From: UBA9620 sp965220695
GTDB lineage: Bacteria; Acidobacteriota; Vicinamibacteria; Vicinamibacterales; UBA8438
Reading direction: 5' to 3'
Assembly: GCA_965220695.1 (NCBI GenBank)
Contig: OZ244838.1
Coordinates: 62,001-126,000 of the forward strand
Length of the DNA: 64,000 bases
Shown: positions 43,522 to 53,075 of the stretch, one piece after another
How the letters are laid out: the number at the start of each line of letters is the position of its first letter
Numbering within the stretch: position 1 is the first letter of the stretch
The notes under the pieces: generated by a model
The model's input: the letters and a program-made list of their open reading frames with translations, nothing else
The model's database searches: none
What the model was told of the DNA's origin: nothing
Translations under genes and position numbers: made by a program

Positions 43522-45589
43522 GGAGTTCGCGGGAGAGTTCTTCCAGGACGTTCTCGCCGAAGCCGATGCTCAAGGCCAGTTCGTCGAGGACGTCTTCTTC
43601 CACAAGTTCTGCGAACACCTGATGGAGGCGGGTGAGCTGGACTCGGCCGACCGGGTCGCGTATCGGGGTCAGCCGGGGAGAGGAATTCGCGTCGACGGAT
43701 ACGGAGGCGATCCCGCCGAGGACGACTCGGACACCTTCAGTCTCCTGATCTCCGACTTCCATCCATCGGCCGACGCTGGGCGCCTGATCGGAAGCGAGAT
43801 GAACACGATCTTCCGGCGGTTGTCCAACTTCCTTCGGCATGCCCTTGATCGCAAGTGGCGCGACGCACTTGAGGAAACGAGTCCTGCCTTCGGGCTCGCG
43901 GACCTGCTTTCCAAGCGCTGGAGCGGCATTGGTCGCGTTCGCTTGTTTCTGATCACGAATCGCGCGCTGAGCGAGAGAGTCGACGGGCGGGAAGCGGACG
44001 AGCTTGACGGCAGGACGATCACCTACAGCGTCTGGGACATCGGCCGGCTGTACCGGCAGGCGACAGTCGGACACGGCCGGGAGGAGATCGACGTCGATCT
44101 GGCGGGCAGCTTTGGCGGTCCGCTTCCCGTCCTTCCAGCACAACAGCCGGACGCCGACCATGAATCGTACCTCGCGATCATGCCCGGAGAGGTGCTCGCG
44201 GCGATCTACGACCGGTGGGGCACTCGACTTCTGGAACAGAACGTACGGGTCTTCCTGCAGCATCGCGGCAAGGTCAACAAGGGGATCAGGGCGACCATCG
44301 AGAACGAGCCCAACATGTTCTTCGCCTACAACAACGGCATCACCGCTACCGCCGAGGAAGTCGATATCGATGACGACGGGGGCGGACTGCTGCTGCGGCG
44401 ATTGAAGAACTTCCAGATCGTGAACGGCGGCCAGACGACGGCGTCAATCCACTCGGCGCAACGCGGCAAGCTCGACGTGTCGCAGACCTTCGTCCAGATG
44501 AAGCTCTCCGTAGTCGATCCGGAACGGGCGAACAGGCTGGTGCCCAAGATATCCGAGTTCGCCAACAGCCAGAACCGAGTCAGCGCGGCCGACTTCTTCG
44601 CCAATCATCCGTTCCACGTTCGCATGGAGGCATTCTCCCGGCGCATCCACGCGCCGTCACAGGACGGTACGTTCCGGCAGTCGAAGTGGTTCTACGAGCG
44701 AGCCCGAGGCCAGTACGCGGACGCCCGCGGCGGTCTCACGCAGGCTCAGCGCAAGAAGTTTGATCTTGAGAACCCGCGCCGGCAACTCTTCACGAAGACG
44801 GACCTGGCGAAGTTCGTCAACGTCTGGGAGGAACGCCCGCACGAGGTGAGTCTCGGGGCGCAGAAGAACTTCGCGGCCTTCGCGCGTCGCATAGGTCAAG
44901 AATGGAAGAGAGCGCCGGACAACTTCAACGAGGCGTGGTATCGCGAAGTTGTTGCAAAGGCGGTCGTCTTCAGGGCAACTGAGCGGCTCGTGACGGATCA
45001 GCCCTGGTACGAAGGCGGGTATCGTGCCAACATCGTGGCTTATGCGATCGCCAAGACGGCGCACGACGCGAGGGAAAGGGGTCGAGCGGTCGACTTCCAG
45101 GACATCTGGCATCGACAGGCACTGCCGCCCACTATGGGACCAGCTCTGGTCGCCGTGGCGGAATCGGTGCATGACATACTGGTCGCCCCGCTGCCCGGAA
45201 TCAGCAACGTCACTGAGTGGGCGAAGAAGCAGGCTTGCTGGAACCGTGTCAGCGAACTCGTCATTGCGTGGCCTCGGCAATTTCTCAATGACCTGATCTC
45301 AACCGCCGACCGTCGCGATGGGGCTCGAAGCGCCCGACGTGAACAGCGGGTGCTGAACAGCGTCGAGGCCCAGATTGCGGTCGTCAACGCTGGTTCTGCG
45401 TTCTGGGCTGCCGCGCTCGCATGGGGCACGGAACGGGGGTTGCTCACGCCCACCGAGGTCGGGGTAATGGGTGTGGCAGCTAATTCTGCGGGCAGGACCC
45501 CGACTGAACGGCAGGCCTCCAGGGTAGTCGAGGCGCTGAACAAGTTGCAGTCGGAGGGATACGCCGGTGAGCTATCGTCCGGCACGTGA
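43511..45589 (+). CDS. AIPR-family (abortive infection phage resistance) protein
   Basis: 692 residues. AIPR core signatures are MFFAYNNGITATAEEVDI (about 268-285) and FQIVNGGQTTASIHSAQRGK (about 300-318), followed by the conserved VNKISEFANSQNRVS-like stretch (here VPKISEFANSQNRVSAADFF) and FTKTDLAKFVNVWEERP. The family is linked to abortive infection and contains a nuclease-like core. As last gene of the overlapping operon it is probably the effector or a second nuclease of the same complex. Confidence 0.88.
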   Translation: MTVEEFAGEFFQDVLAEADAQGQFVEDVFFHKFCEHLMEAGELDSADRVAYRGQPGRGIRVDGYGGDPAEDDSDTFSLLISDFHPSADAGRLIGSEMNTIFRRLSNFLRHALDRKWRDALEETSPAFGLADLLSKRWSGIGRVRLFLITNRALSERVDGREADELDGRTITYSVWDIGRLYRQATVGHGREEIDVDLAGSFGGPLPVLPAQQPDADHESYLAIMPGEVLAAIYDRWGTRLLEQNVRVFLQHRGKVNKGIRATIENEPNMFFAYNNGITATAEEVDIDDDGGGLLLRRLKNFQIVNGGQTTASIHSAQRGKLDVSQTFVQMKLSVVDPERANRLVPKISEFANSQNRVSAADFFANHPFHVRMEAFSRRIHAPSQDGTFRQSKWFYERARGQYADARGGLTQAQRKKFDLENPRRQLFTKTDLAKFVNVWEERPHEVSLGAQKNFAAFARRIGQEWKRAPDNFNEAWYREVVAKAVVFRATERLVTDQPWYEGGYRANIVAYAIAKTAHDARERGRAVDFQDIWHRQALPPTMGPALVAVAESVHDILVAPLPGISNVTEWAKKQACWNRVSELVIAWPRQFLNDLISTADRRDGARSARREQRVLNSVEAQIAVVNAGSAFWAAALAWGTERGLLTPTEVGVMGVAANSAGRTPTERQASRVVEALNKLQSEGYAGELSSGT

Positions 45590-45677
45590 GAGCGGGATCA
45601 GGTCGCGCTCTCACGCGTGCCGCAGCCCGCAGCTCGCGGGATGCGGAGCCTTGGTGATCGGGGTGCTCTAATATCGT

Positions 45678-46110
45678 CTATCGTCTCCGAGTCCAACCGG
45701 TCGAATACGGCCATTTCTTGTCCATCGGCTTCAATGTGACCTCGTCCCCGGCCTGCAAGCCCGCCAGCGCCCGGTGCGCCGGGTTATGCTCCGGCTTCCG
45801 ACCGGCGAAGTCGATGAGCAGATTCCGCTTCCCCAGCGTCTCTTAGCGGCCGGGCGGCACTCTCGCGCCTTCTTTCGCTACCGTTACGCTCCGACGGTGC
45901 TGGCGGGCGCTTCCCATCTCGCGCAAATATGCCACGGGGTCGTTCCGGCGGCTCACCAAAGTCAGCTTGCTTGCTCGCCCGCGTCATCGCCACGTAGTAC
46001 AGCCGGCGTCCTTCCTCGCCATCCCCCTCGTTCGCCCGCGCGTCCCCCCTTGCCGTTCCAGGTCCCGCCGAGCACGAGAACATGTCCGAATCGCCGCCTC
46101 TTCGCGGCGT
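45678..46110 (-). pseudogene. C-terminal remnant of a UvrD-like SF1 helicase
   Basis: On the minus strand one frame gives EEGRRLYYVAMTRA (helicase motif VI of UvrD/PcrA proteins). A different frame further on gives NLLIDFAGRKPEHNPAHRAL and LAGLQAGDEVTLKPMDKKW before a stop, a C-terminal tail seen in DNA helicases. At least one frameshift separates them and the upstream ATPase is absent. The 800-bp gap between the AIPR and STAND genes holds little else. Confidence 0.55.
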
Positions 46111-46393
46111 GCATCCGGAACGGCCAACACCGCTTCGTTCTTGCTTCACGCCGGACGTTTCGCCTCCTACAGTGACGAGAATGTAGAATATGGAATAGAG
46201 CAACGTGCACGGATGCACACCCCCGACACCATGGCAGCGACCGTTTCCCGCCCCGCGTTTGCGACATGCTGATTGCCCACACTCGGGTCGGCGGGTTCGA
46301 CGGCCCCCAGTTTCTTGGTGTGCAGCTTGGCGCCCCGATCGCAGCAGGCGTCGACGCGAGTAATACCTGCCAAGCGCCGCCGACGCCCCGCCC

Positions 46394-49300
46394 GTGATCT
46401 ACTTTGCGCCCCGGGCCGTCACGGCAGTCGGCGACGTCGACGGTCCGGTGCGACTCGACTCCACCGCCTTGCGATCCCTCGCCGACGTCCCCGCCTACGT
46501 CCTCATCGGCGAACCGGGCGCCGGCAAGACCACCTCGTTCAATCGGGAGGCCGCGGCGACCGGCGGCATCAGGGTTTCCGTGCGCGAGTTCCTCCGATCC
46601 TTCGACAAGCCCGAGTGGCGTGGCACGACACTGTTCCTCGACGGCCTCGACGAGGGCCGCACCGGGCTCGCCGATCCCCGTCCGGTCCTCGACCAGATCA
46701 TCGCCAAGCTCCATGGCCTCGATCGCCCCCGGTTTCGGCTCTCCTGCCGCTGGGCCGACTGGCTGGGTCGCAACGACCGCCACCATCTCCGGGACGCCGC
46801 CCCCGACGGCAACGTCCTGGTCGTACGCCTCGAGCCCTTGTCGAAGACCGACATCGCGCGCATTCTCAAGGACAACTACGACCTGGACCCGCGCGCCTTC
46901 GTGGCCCATGCACGAGAGCGCGGCCTGGACCGGCTGCTCGACAATCCCCAGAACCTCGACATGCTCGCCGCCGCAGTTGCCTCCGGCGAGTGGCCCGACT
47001 CCCGGGCGGATGCCTTCGAACTCGCCTGCGCGGCGCTCGTCACCGAACCCAACGAGGAGCACAGGGTTGCCAACGCCCGCCAATCCGACACCGCCGCGCT
47101 GCTCGACGTCGCCGGTCGCCTGTTCGCCGGCCAGCTGATCGCCGGCACGCCCGGCTATGCCCTCCCCGGCGCGGCCGGTCCGACCGCGGAGTACCCGTCG
47201 CCCGCCGACCTCGTCGGCGACGCGGCGCGTACCCGGCTCGTGCTCGCCTCCAGACTCTTCGTCGGCGCCTCCGAAGGGCGCCTCGCACCCGCACACCGCC
47301 AGATCGCGGAGTTCCTCGCGGCACGGCACCTGGCCCGGCTGATCTCCGAACACCACCTCTCCGTCCGCCGCGTCCTGGCGCTCCTGGTCGGCTTCGACGG
47401 CGAGCTGCTGCCTTCCTTCCGCAACCTCGCCGCGTGGCTCGCCGTCCATTCCCCGCCGACACGCCGACGCCTTGCGGAACTCCATCCGAGCGGACTCGTC
47501 CACTTCGCCGACCGCGACACCTTCTCGCCCGGCGAAAAGCGGCTCCTCGTCGCCAATCTCCGTCGCGAGGCCGACTGGAACCCCTGGTGCCTCCGGTCGA
47601 TGCGCCGCACCGGCCTCGGCCCGATCGTCTGCCGCGATGTCGAAGACGTCGTCCGCCGAGCGCTGGCCGACGACGACCGGGGCGGTGCCCATCAGCAGTA
47701 CGTCATGATGCTCCTCCAGGCGCTCGTCGACGGCGATCCGCTCCCGACCCTCGCACGCCACGCCGAGGACATCGTACGGGACACGACCTGGCGAGAGGGC
47801 GTCCGCTGCGCCGCGCTCGATGTCCTCGTGGCCTACCACGGCAAGGGTGCGTTGGGCGCGCGCGCGCTCGACAGCCTGCTGGGGGACGCGGCCGACGGCG
47901 GGCTCGAAGACCAGTACGACGAACTGCTCGGAATCCTGCTCAAGGCGCGCTATCCGAGTGCATTGACTCCGGACGACGTGCTTCGCCATCTCAGGCGGCC
48001 GAAACACACCGCGACCCTGGGCGAATTCGACCGTTTCTGGGTTACTCACGTCCCGGAACAGTCGAACACCGATCAGGCCGCGATGCTCTTGGACCGACTT
48101 GCCGACAACTTCGGCGCGTATCGCCAGGCCCTCCTACCCACGGACGACGGACTAACGCGGCTTCACGAGTTCCCGATCCGGCTACTCGGCGCGCTTCTCG
48201 ACCGCGACGACGCGGAGATTTCCACCCACCGCCTTCTCGACTGGCTGACCGTCTGCGCCGATACTTTTCCCGGCCTGCCCGAATCCCTCTCCCACCACAT
48301 AAACTTCCGCCTCGGATGGCGGCGCGGACTCCTTGAGGAGCTCCTGCCCGCCGCCGTCGAGGACTGCCTCGCCCGGGACGACCCCGAACGCTGCCTGGTC
48401 GCGATCGACCGCCGCCTTTTCGGTGCCCGACCGTTCCCCTACGGAACACTCTGCATCGAACGGGCGCTGGCGGCGGCGAACCCGCTCGCCCTCGACTTCT
48501 ACCTGAGCGAACTGGCCGCCTGTTTCGCCGGCGGTGGCCATGCCGCGGGAACGACCGTCGACCGCGCCCGCGCCGCGCTCTCCCGCCGGCCCGAGCTGAT
48601 CGACCGGTTCGACAGAGCGATGTCGGAGCCCGACGCCCGACACGGCTCGCCCAACCCGCACCCGGACACCCCCGCCCAAGGCGACTGGCAGCGGCGCGTG
48701 GAAGCCTGGCAATCCGGCCCCAGCGCGGCCACCGACGTTCTCCACTCCGCCGCCGAGGCGTACCTGGGCGTCGGCCAAGACAACGAAGACGCCACGCCGA
48801 CGGAACGCCTCCGATACCTCGTCGGGAACCGGCGGGATCTCGCGGACGCGCTGCTTGAGGGGTTCAGGCGCACCGTCCGCTTCGACGACCTGCCGACGCC
48901 TCGGCAGGTCGTCCGCCTCGCGGCAAGAGGCAGCATCCATCACGTCAGCCTGCCCGTCCTCGCCGCATTGGACGATCTGGCGGGGAGCGGGCAACCCGCG
49001 CTCGGCGAGCTCGGCGACAGGGCCCTGCGCCTGGCCGTGACGCTCCTCTACACCTTTCCTCCCCAGATGCTGACCGACGATCCGCCGAAACCACCCAGGC
49101 AATACCGCCCGAACTGGCATGCGAGCCTGCTGAAGGACAATCCCGGCCTCGTCGCCGACGTCCTCAAGGCGTGCGTGCTGGCCAAACTCGGCCTGTCCAT
49201 CGAACCGGCCGCCGAGCTCGAACCCCTCGTCGCGGACCCCGATCACGCGGCCGTCGCACGGCTCGTTGCACCCCGACTCCTGCGGGCGTTCCCCGGTCTC

Positions 49301-50344
49301 GACACCGCCGCCGCTTGTGCTTCGCTCGCGTGGACACTCAAGGCAGCGCTTCTCCACGCCGACCGCGCCGTCCTCTCCAACATCCTCGCGTCGCGGCTCG
49401 CGGAAAGCGGTACCGCCTCCGCCCAACGGCGCCTCTGGCTGGCCGCCGCCTTCCTGCTCGAGCCCGGCCGGCACCGCGACGAACTCCTCGACGACACCTC
49501 GGACGGCTTGTTCGACGTGGTGTTCTCGGGCCGTTCCCCGGCCAACCTTACGCGGGACATGGCGCCCAGCGACCTCGAGTTGCTGGTTGCCCGCTTGGCC
49601 GACGGTATCGCCCGCCGCGGACTGCCCGAACCCGGCGAACACACGGTGTCGGGCCTGATCGGCCAGCTCGCAGATGCCGCGACTCCCGACGCCACCAAGT
49701 CCCTCGCCAGTCTGGCGTCTGACGTAAACCTAGCGCCTTGGCTTCCCGTGATCGACGCCGCGCGGCATGGGCAGGCGCGCGCCCGCCGGGAACGTGAATT
49801 TCGTCATCCCGACATCCACCGGATTGCCCTGACCCTTGACAACAGCGCTCCGGCGAATCCGCCCGATTTCAAGGCATTGCTGCTGGACGTGCTCGACGAC
49901 GTCGTTGCCGCCATCGAGGACGGCAACACGAACGGCAGGCAGACCTACTGGAACGTCGATCCGCGGACCGGCAAGCCAAGGGAGCCGCGGCCCGAGAACG
50001 CGTGCCGCAACAGCTTGACGGGTCTGCTCGAGGCCCGCACCACCCCGCTTGGAATCCGCGTAGACGTTCAACGTGAAGCAACCGTCGTAGACGACAGACG
50101 ACCGGACATCCGGGCCTCGTACGACGGTTTCGCGCTACCCTTTGAGATCAAACGCAGTTGCCATCCGGAGGTCTGGTCCGCCATCCACGACCAGCTCGTT
50201 CCTCTTTACACGCGTGAGCCAGCCACCAACGGTTACGGGGTCTACATCGTATTCTGGTTGGGTGCGGCTCTTTTGCATAGAGAGCTATCTCGCTCAATCA
50301 TAAGGGTTTATACCAACGGACACCCCATCGTCGGTGCGCTTTGA
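46394..50344 (+). CDS. STAND/NACHT-like ATPase with C-terminal PD-(D/E)XK nuclease, interrupted by an IS
   Basis: The open frame gives 1,316 residues from GTG 46394, but the last 27 codons are IS sequence. The P-loop is near the N-terminus (YVLIGEPGAGKTTSF, about 36-49) with Walker B TTLFLDGLDEG (about 78-88), as in NACHT/STAND NTPases. About 1,000 residues of HEAT/TPR-like helices follow. At about 1236-1257 the segment RPDIRASYDGFALPFEIKRS has the P-D-x(n)-E-x-K pattern of PD-(D/E)XK nucleases. This is a plausible phage-sensing NTPase with a C-terminal DNA-cutting effector, reversed from the usual N-terminal nuclease of Avs proteins. The IS at 50260 removes the last 55 native residues, which survive at 53076-53241. 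Confidence 0.8.
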   Translation: MIYFAPRAVTAVGDVDGPVRLDSTALRSLADVPAYVLIGEPGAGKTTSFNREAAATGGIRVSVREFLRSFDKPEWRGTTLFLDGLDEGRTGLADPRPVLDQIIAKLHGLDRPRFRLSCRWADWLGRNDRHHLRDAAPDGNVLVVRLEPLSKTDIARILKDNYDLDPRAFVAHARERGLDRLLDNPQNLDMLAAAVASGEWPDSRADAFELACAALVTEPNEEHRVANARQSDTAALLDVAGRLFAGQLIAGTPGYALPGAAGPTAEYPSPADLVGDAARTRLVLASRLFVGASEGRLAPAHRQIAEFLAARHLARLISEHHLSVRRVLALLVGFDGELLPSFRNLAAWLAVHSPPTRRRLAELHPSGLVHFADRDTFSPGEKRLLVANLRREADWNPWCLRSMRRTGLGPIVCRDVEDVVRRALADDDRGGAHQQYVMMLLQALVDGDPLPTLARHAEDIVRDTTWREGVRCAALDVLVAYHGKGALGARALDSLLGDAADGGLEDQYDELLGILLKARYPSALTPDDVLRHLRRPKHTATLGEFDRFWVTHVPEQSNTDQAAMLLDRLADNFGAYRQALLPTDDGLTRLHEFPIRLLGALLDRDDAEISTHRLLDWLTVCADTFPGLPESLSHHINFRLGWRRGLLEELLPAAVEDCLARDDPERCLVAIDRRLFGARPFPYGTLCIERALAAANPLALDFYLSELAACFAGGGHAAGTTVDRARAALSRRPELIDRFDRAMSEPDARHGSPNPHPDTPAQGDWQRRVEAWQSGPSAATDVLHSAAEAYLGVGQDNEDATPTERLRYLVGNRRDLADALLEGFRRTVRFDDLPTPRQVVRLAARGSIHHVSLPVLAALDDLAGSGQPALGELGDRALRLAVTLLYTFPPQMLTDDPPKPPRQYRPNWHASLLKDNPGLVADVLKACVLAKLGLSIEPAAELEPLVADPDHAAVARLVAPRLLRAFPGLDTAAACASLAWTLKAALLHADRAVLSNILASRLAESGTASAQRRLWLAAAFLLEPGRHRDELLDDTSDGLFDVVFSGRSPANLTRDMAPSDLELLVARLADGIARRGLPEPGEHTVSGLIGQLADAATPDATKSLASLASDVNLAPWLPVIDAARHGQARARREREFRHPDIHRIALTLDNSAPANPPDFKALLLDVLDDVVAAIEDGNTNGRQTYWNVDPRTGKPREPRPENACRNSLTGLLEARTTPLGIRVDVQREATVVDDRRPDIRASYDGFALPFEIKRSCHPEVWSAIHDQLVPLYTREPATNGYGVYIVFWLGAALLHRELSRSIIRVYTNGHPIVGAL

Positions 50345-50506
50345 GTGGGGACAGGGTCCGGCCAGCCTCCCCACCCGCCTCTTTTCGGGCGGCCGGCCCG
50401 ACCGGTGCTCTCGGCGCCGGGGTCCTTCGGTCTGCCCTCCGGCGTCCCCCTGGACATTCCCGCGGCGTTCTGGTACGGTGTCTTGGGAAGGGAGACACGT
50501 CTGGCG

Positions 50507-51397
50507 ATGACGGTGGCGACGACGAGGTTCTCGGGACGCGTCTTCAGCGCGCGCGAGGTGACGCTGATCGGCGAGATCGTGCGCGAGTGTTCGGGCTTGA
50601 GCCGGATGGAGCTGGCGCGCACCGTGTGCGAGCTGTTGCGGTGGCGGCGCCCCAACGGGAGGCTGAAGGCGCGGGAATGCCGCGAGTTCCTGGAGCGGCT
50701 CGACGCGGAGGGTGCCCTGGTGCTGCCGGACAAGCGCCGGGGCCGCGCGCTCGGTTCGGTCACCCGCGTTCCCCGGACGGCAGCAGGGGAGCCGGGGCGC
50801 CCGCTCGTGGGCAGCGTGTGCGACGTCGAGCCGCTACGGGTCGAGCGGGTGCGCGAGCCCGCCGAGCGCCTGCTGTTCCGGGAGCTGGTGGGACGCTACC
50901 ACTACCTCGGGCACACGGTCCCGTTCGGCGCGCACCTGCGCTATCTGGTGTTTGCGTCGAGGCCGGTCCGGGCGCTGGTCGGCTGCCTGCAGTTCTCGAG
51001 CCCGGCGTGGCGCATGGCGGCGCGGGACCGCTGGGTCGGCTGGGACGAGGGGACGCGGGCTCGGAATCTCCAGCGCGTGGTCAACAACAGCCGCTTCCTG
51101 TTGCTGCCGTGGGTCAGGGTGAGGAACCTCGCCAGCGCCGTCCTGGCGCGGGGCCTCGGGCAGATGGTGGTGGACTGGCCGCGCCACTACCGCCTCGAGC
51201 CCTGGCTCGTGGAGACGCTGGTGGACCCGAGCCGCCACCACGGGGGTTCGTATCGCGCCGCCAACTGGGTCGTGCTGGGCGCCACCAGCGGTCGAGGTCG
51301 CATGGACCGGTACGGCCGCCGCGCCGGTGAGGCGCCCAAGACGGTTCTGGTCTATCCTTTGGTCCGGGATGCGAAGCGGCGGCTGCGGGAGAGTTGA
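50507..51397 (+). CDS. DUF4338 (DruA-like) protein encoded inside the IS
   Basis: 296 residues from ATG 50507; the open frame extends upstream to the IS end, but only this start has a nearby GGGAG. The family core is visible: LLFRELVGRYHYLGHTVPFG, RYLVFASRPVRALVGCLQFS, RNLQRVVNNSRFLLLPWVRV, LVETLVDPSRHHGGSYRAAN and a C-terminal KTVLVYPL. DUF4338 is the family of Druantia DruA, yet many members travel beside ISKra4 transposases and may serve the transposon. Here nothing else of Druantia is present, so a role in transposition is more likely than defence. Confidence 0.85.
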   Translation: MTVATTRFSGRVFSAREVTLIGEIVRECSGLSRMELARTVCELLRWRRPNGRLKARECREFLERLDAEGALVLPDKRRGRALGSVTRVPRTAAGEPGRPLVGSVCDVEPLRVERVREPAERLLFRELVGRYHYLGHTVPFGAHLRYLVFASRPVRALVGCLQFSSPAWRMAARDRWVGWDEGTRARNLQRVVNNSRFLLLPWVRVRNLASAVLARGLGQMVVDWPRHYRLEPWLVETLVDPSRHHGGSYRAANWVVLGATSGRGRMDRYGRRAGEAPKTVLVYPLVRDAKRRLRES

Positions 51398-51400
51398 GCC

Positions 51401-53008
51401 ATGCGAGTTGGTCCCCGCCGCACCGCTCCGCCCGCCCCGGCGCCGTATGCGGCGGCGGAGGCGGCCTTCTCGGAGGCCAAAGCCTACCTCTCTTCGCGCG
51501 AGGCCCAGCAGATGAGCGAAAGCGACCTCGAACGGGAGCTGCACCGGCGTGGTCAGGCGTTGATGCGCAAGCTCCTGCAGGGACACCTCGACCAACGCAG
51601 TCCGGGGGAGGCGGCCGGTCCAGTCGAGGGGGCCGACGGTGTCGAGCGTTCGGAGCGGCGCGTGCACGAACGCGCCATGGAGACGATCTTCGGCACGGTG
51701 GAGGTCGAGCGGCTGGGCTACGCGCGAGCGGGTCACGAGAGTCTGCATCCGCTCGACGCCGCGCTCAACCTGCCGGTGGAGCGTTACTCGCTGGAGGTGC
51801 GGCGGCGGGTGGCGGAGGCGGCCGCCTCGCGGTCCTTCGACGAAGCGCTGTGGGATCTGTCTCGCCATACCGGCGCGGAGGTGCCCAAGCGTCAGGCGGA
51901 ACAGTTGGCGGTTCGCGCGGCTGAGGACTTCGACGCCTTCTACGAGGCGCGCCGTGCGGCGGCGGGCGAGCCGGCGCCGGAGGAGTCGGTGGTCGTGCTG
52001 ACCTTCGACGGCAAGGGCGTGGTGCTGCATCGCGAGGACCTGCGCGAGGCGACGCGCAAGGCGGCCGCGCGGCGTCGGCGGCAACGGGAGCAGCTCTCGC
52101 CGTTCAAGCGCCTCAAGCCGGGAGAGAAGAAGCACTCGAAGCGCATGGCGACGGTGGCCGCCGTCTACGCGGTCGCGCCGTTCGTGCGCAGCGGGGAGGA
52201 ATTCCTGCAGAGCTTGATGCCCCGACAGCCGGTGGCCAAGACCAGGAAGGCCAAGACCCCGGCGGTGCGGCCTCGCCCGGTGGCGAAACGGGTGTGGGCG
52301 AGCCTCGAACGGGAGCCGTGGGAGGTGATCGCCGAGGCGATGCTGGAAGCGGAGCGCCACGACCCGGAGCGCGTCAAGCGCTGGGTCGTGCTGGTCGACG
52401 GCGCCGAGACGCAACTCGACCTCGTGGAAGCGGGCGCCGCCGCCTACGGCGTGGACGCCACGGTGATACTCGACATCATCCACGTGGTCGAGTACGTCTG
52501 GAAGGCGGCGCACGTGTTCCATCGCGAGGGGAGCCCCGAACTGGCGCACTAGGCCTGGACGCGCGTGCGGGACATTCTCGAGGGCAAGGCCAGGAAGGTG
52601 GCGGCGTCGATGCGGCGTGCGGCGACTGTCGCCCGCTTCTCGCGCGACACCCGCAAGCCGGTCGATACGTGCGCCGACTACCTGCTGAAGTACGCGCCGT
52701 ATCTGCACTACGACCGCTACCTCGCGGCGGGCTATCCCATCGCCACGGGGGTCATCGAAGGGGCCTGCCGGCACCTGGTGCGCGACCGGATGGAGTTGAC
52801 CGGCGCCCGCTGGCGACTGGTCGGCGCCGAGGCGGTTCTCAAACTTCGGGCGCTGCGCGCCAGCGGCGACTTCGATGCGTACTGGGACTTCCACGAAGCC
52901 CGCGAGTACGAGCGGAACCACGCCCAGCGATATAGTGACGGACTAGTCCCGCCGGTCACCGAGCCGCCCCCATCGCCCTCCTCACCACGCCTTCGACGGG
53001 TCAAGTAG
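51401..53008 (+). pseudogene. ISKra4-family transposase with in-frame TAG
   Basis: From ATG 51401 the frame runs 383 codons to TAG at 52550-52552, then continues in the same frame to 53008; read through, it is 535 residues, a normal length. Before the stop come VVVLTFDGKGVVLHRED and RWVVLVDGAETQLDLVE with DDE Asp residues, and DIIHVVEYVWKAAHVF. After it come YPIATGVIEGACRHLVRDRM and ELTGARWRLVGAEAVLKLRA, containing the catalytic Glu. The truncated product would lack the third acidic residue and be inactive. A single base change or readthrough would restore it. Confidence 0.85.
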
Positions 53009-53075
53009 CTCTTGCCATGCCGCTCACAGACTCGCAGAACCGAACCGACGAAAAAGAGCCGCACCCATTCTGGTT

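Larger units (their letters stand above)
50260..53066 (+). mobile_element. ISKra4-type insertion sequence with a DruA-like passenger (2,807 bp)
   Basis: The ends carry a perfect 15-bp inverted repeat: GGGTGCGGCTCTTTT at 50260-50274 and its complement at 53052-53066. Inside are a DUF4338 gene and an ISKra4-family transposase, both on the plus strand and spaced by 3 bp. The 9-bp target duplication fits the ISKra4 subgroup. The transposase has an in-frame amber codon, so the copy may now be immobile unless the codon is read through. Confidence 0.92.
50251..53075. repeat. 9-bp target-site duplication flanking the ISKra4-type element
   Basis: ATTCTGGTT occurs at 50251-50259 immediately before the left inverted repeat and again at 53067-53075 immediately after the right one. 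Both copies read in frame as part of the interrupted STAND gene. A perfect 9-bp duplication is the footprint of recent transposition. Confidence 0.93.

Noticed and set aside
50345..51397. Druantia defence system
   Set aside because: Only the DUF4338 (DruA-like) protein is present, and it lies within the terminal repeats of an insertion sequence.
32553..53008. Genome-wide recoding of TAG as sense
   Set aside because: Several intact genes here end in TAG (for example the Fic, MBL-fold and displaced STAND tail frames) and the in-frame ambers are confined to mobile or decaying genes; local mutation is simpler.
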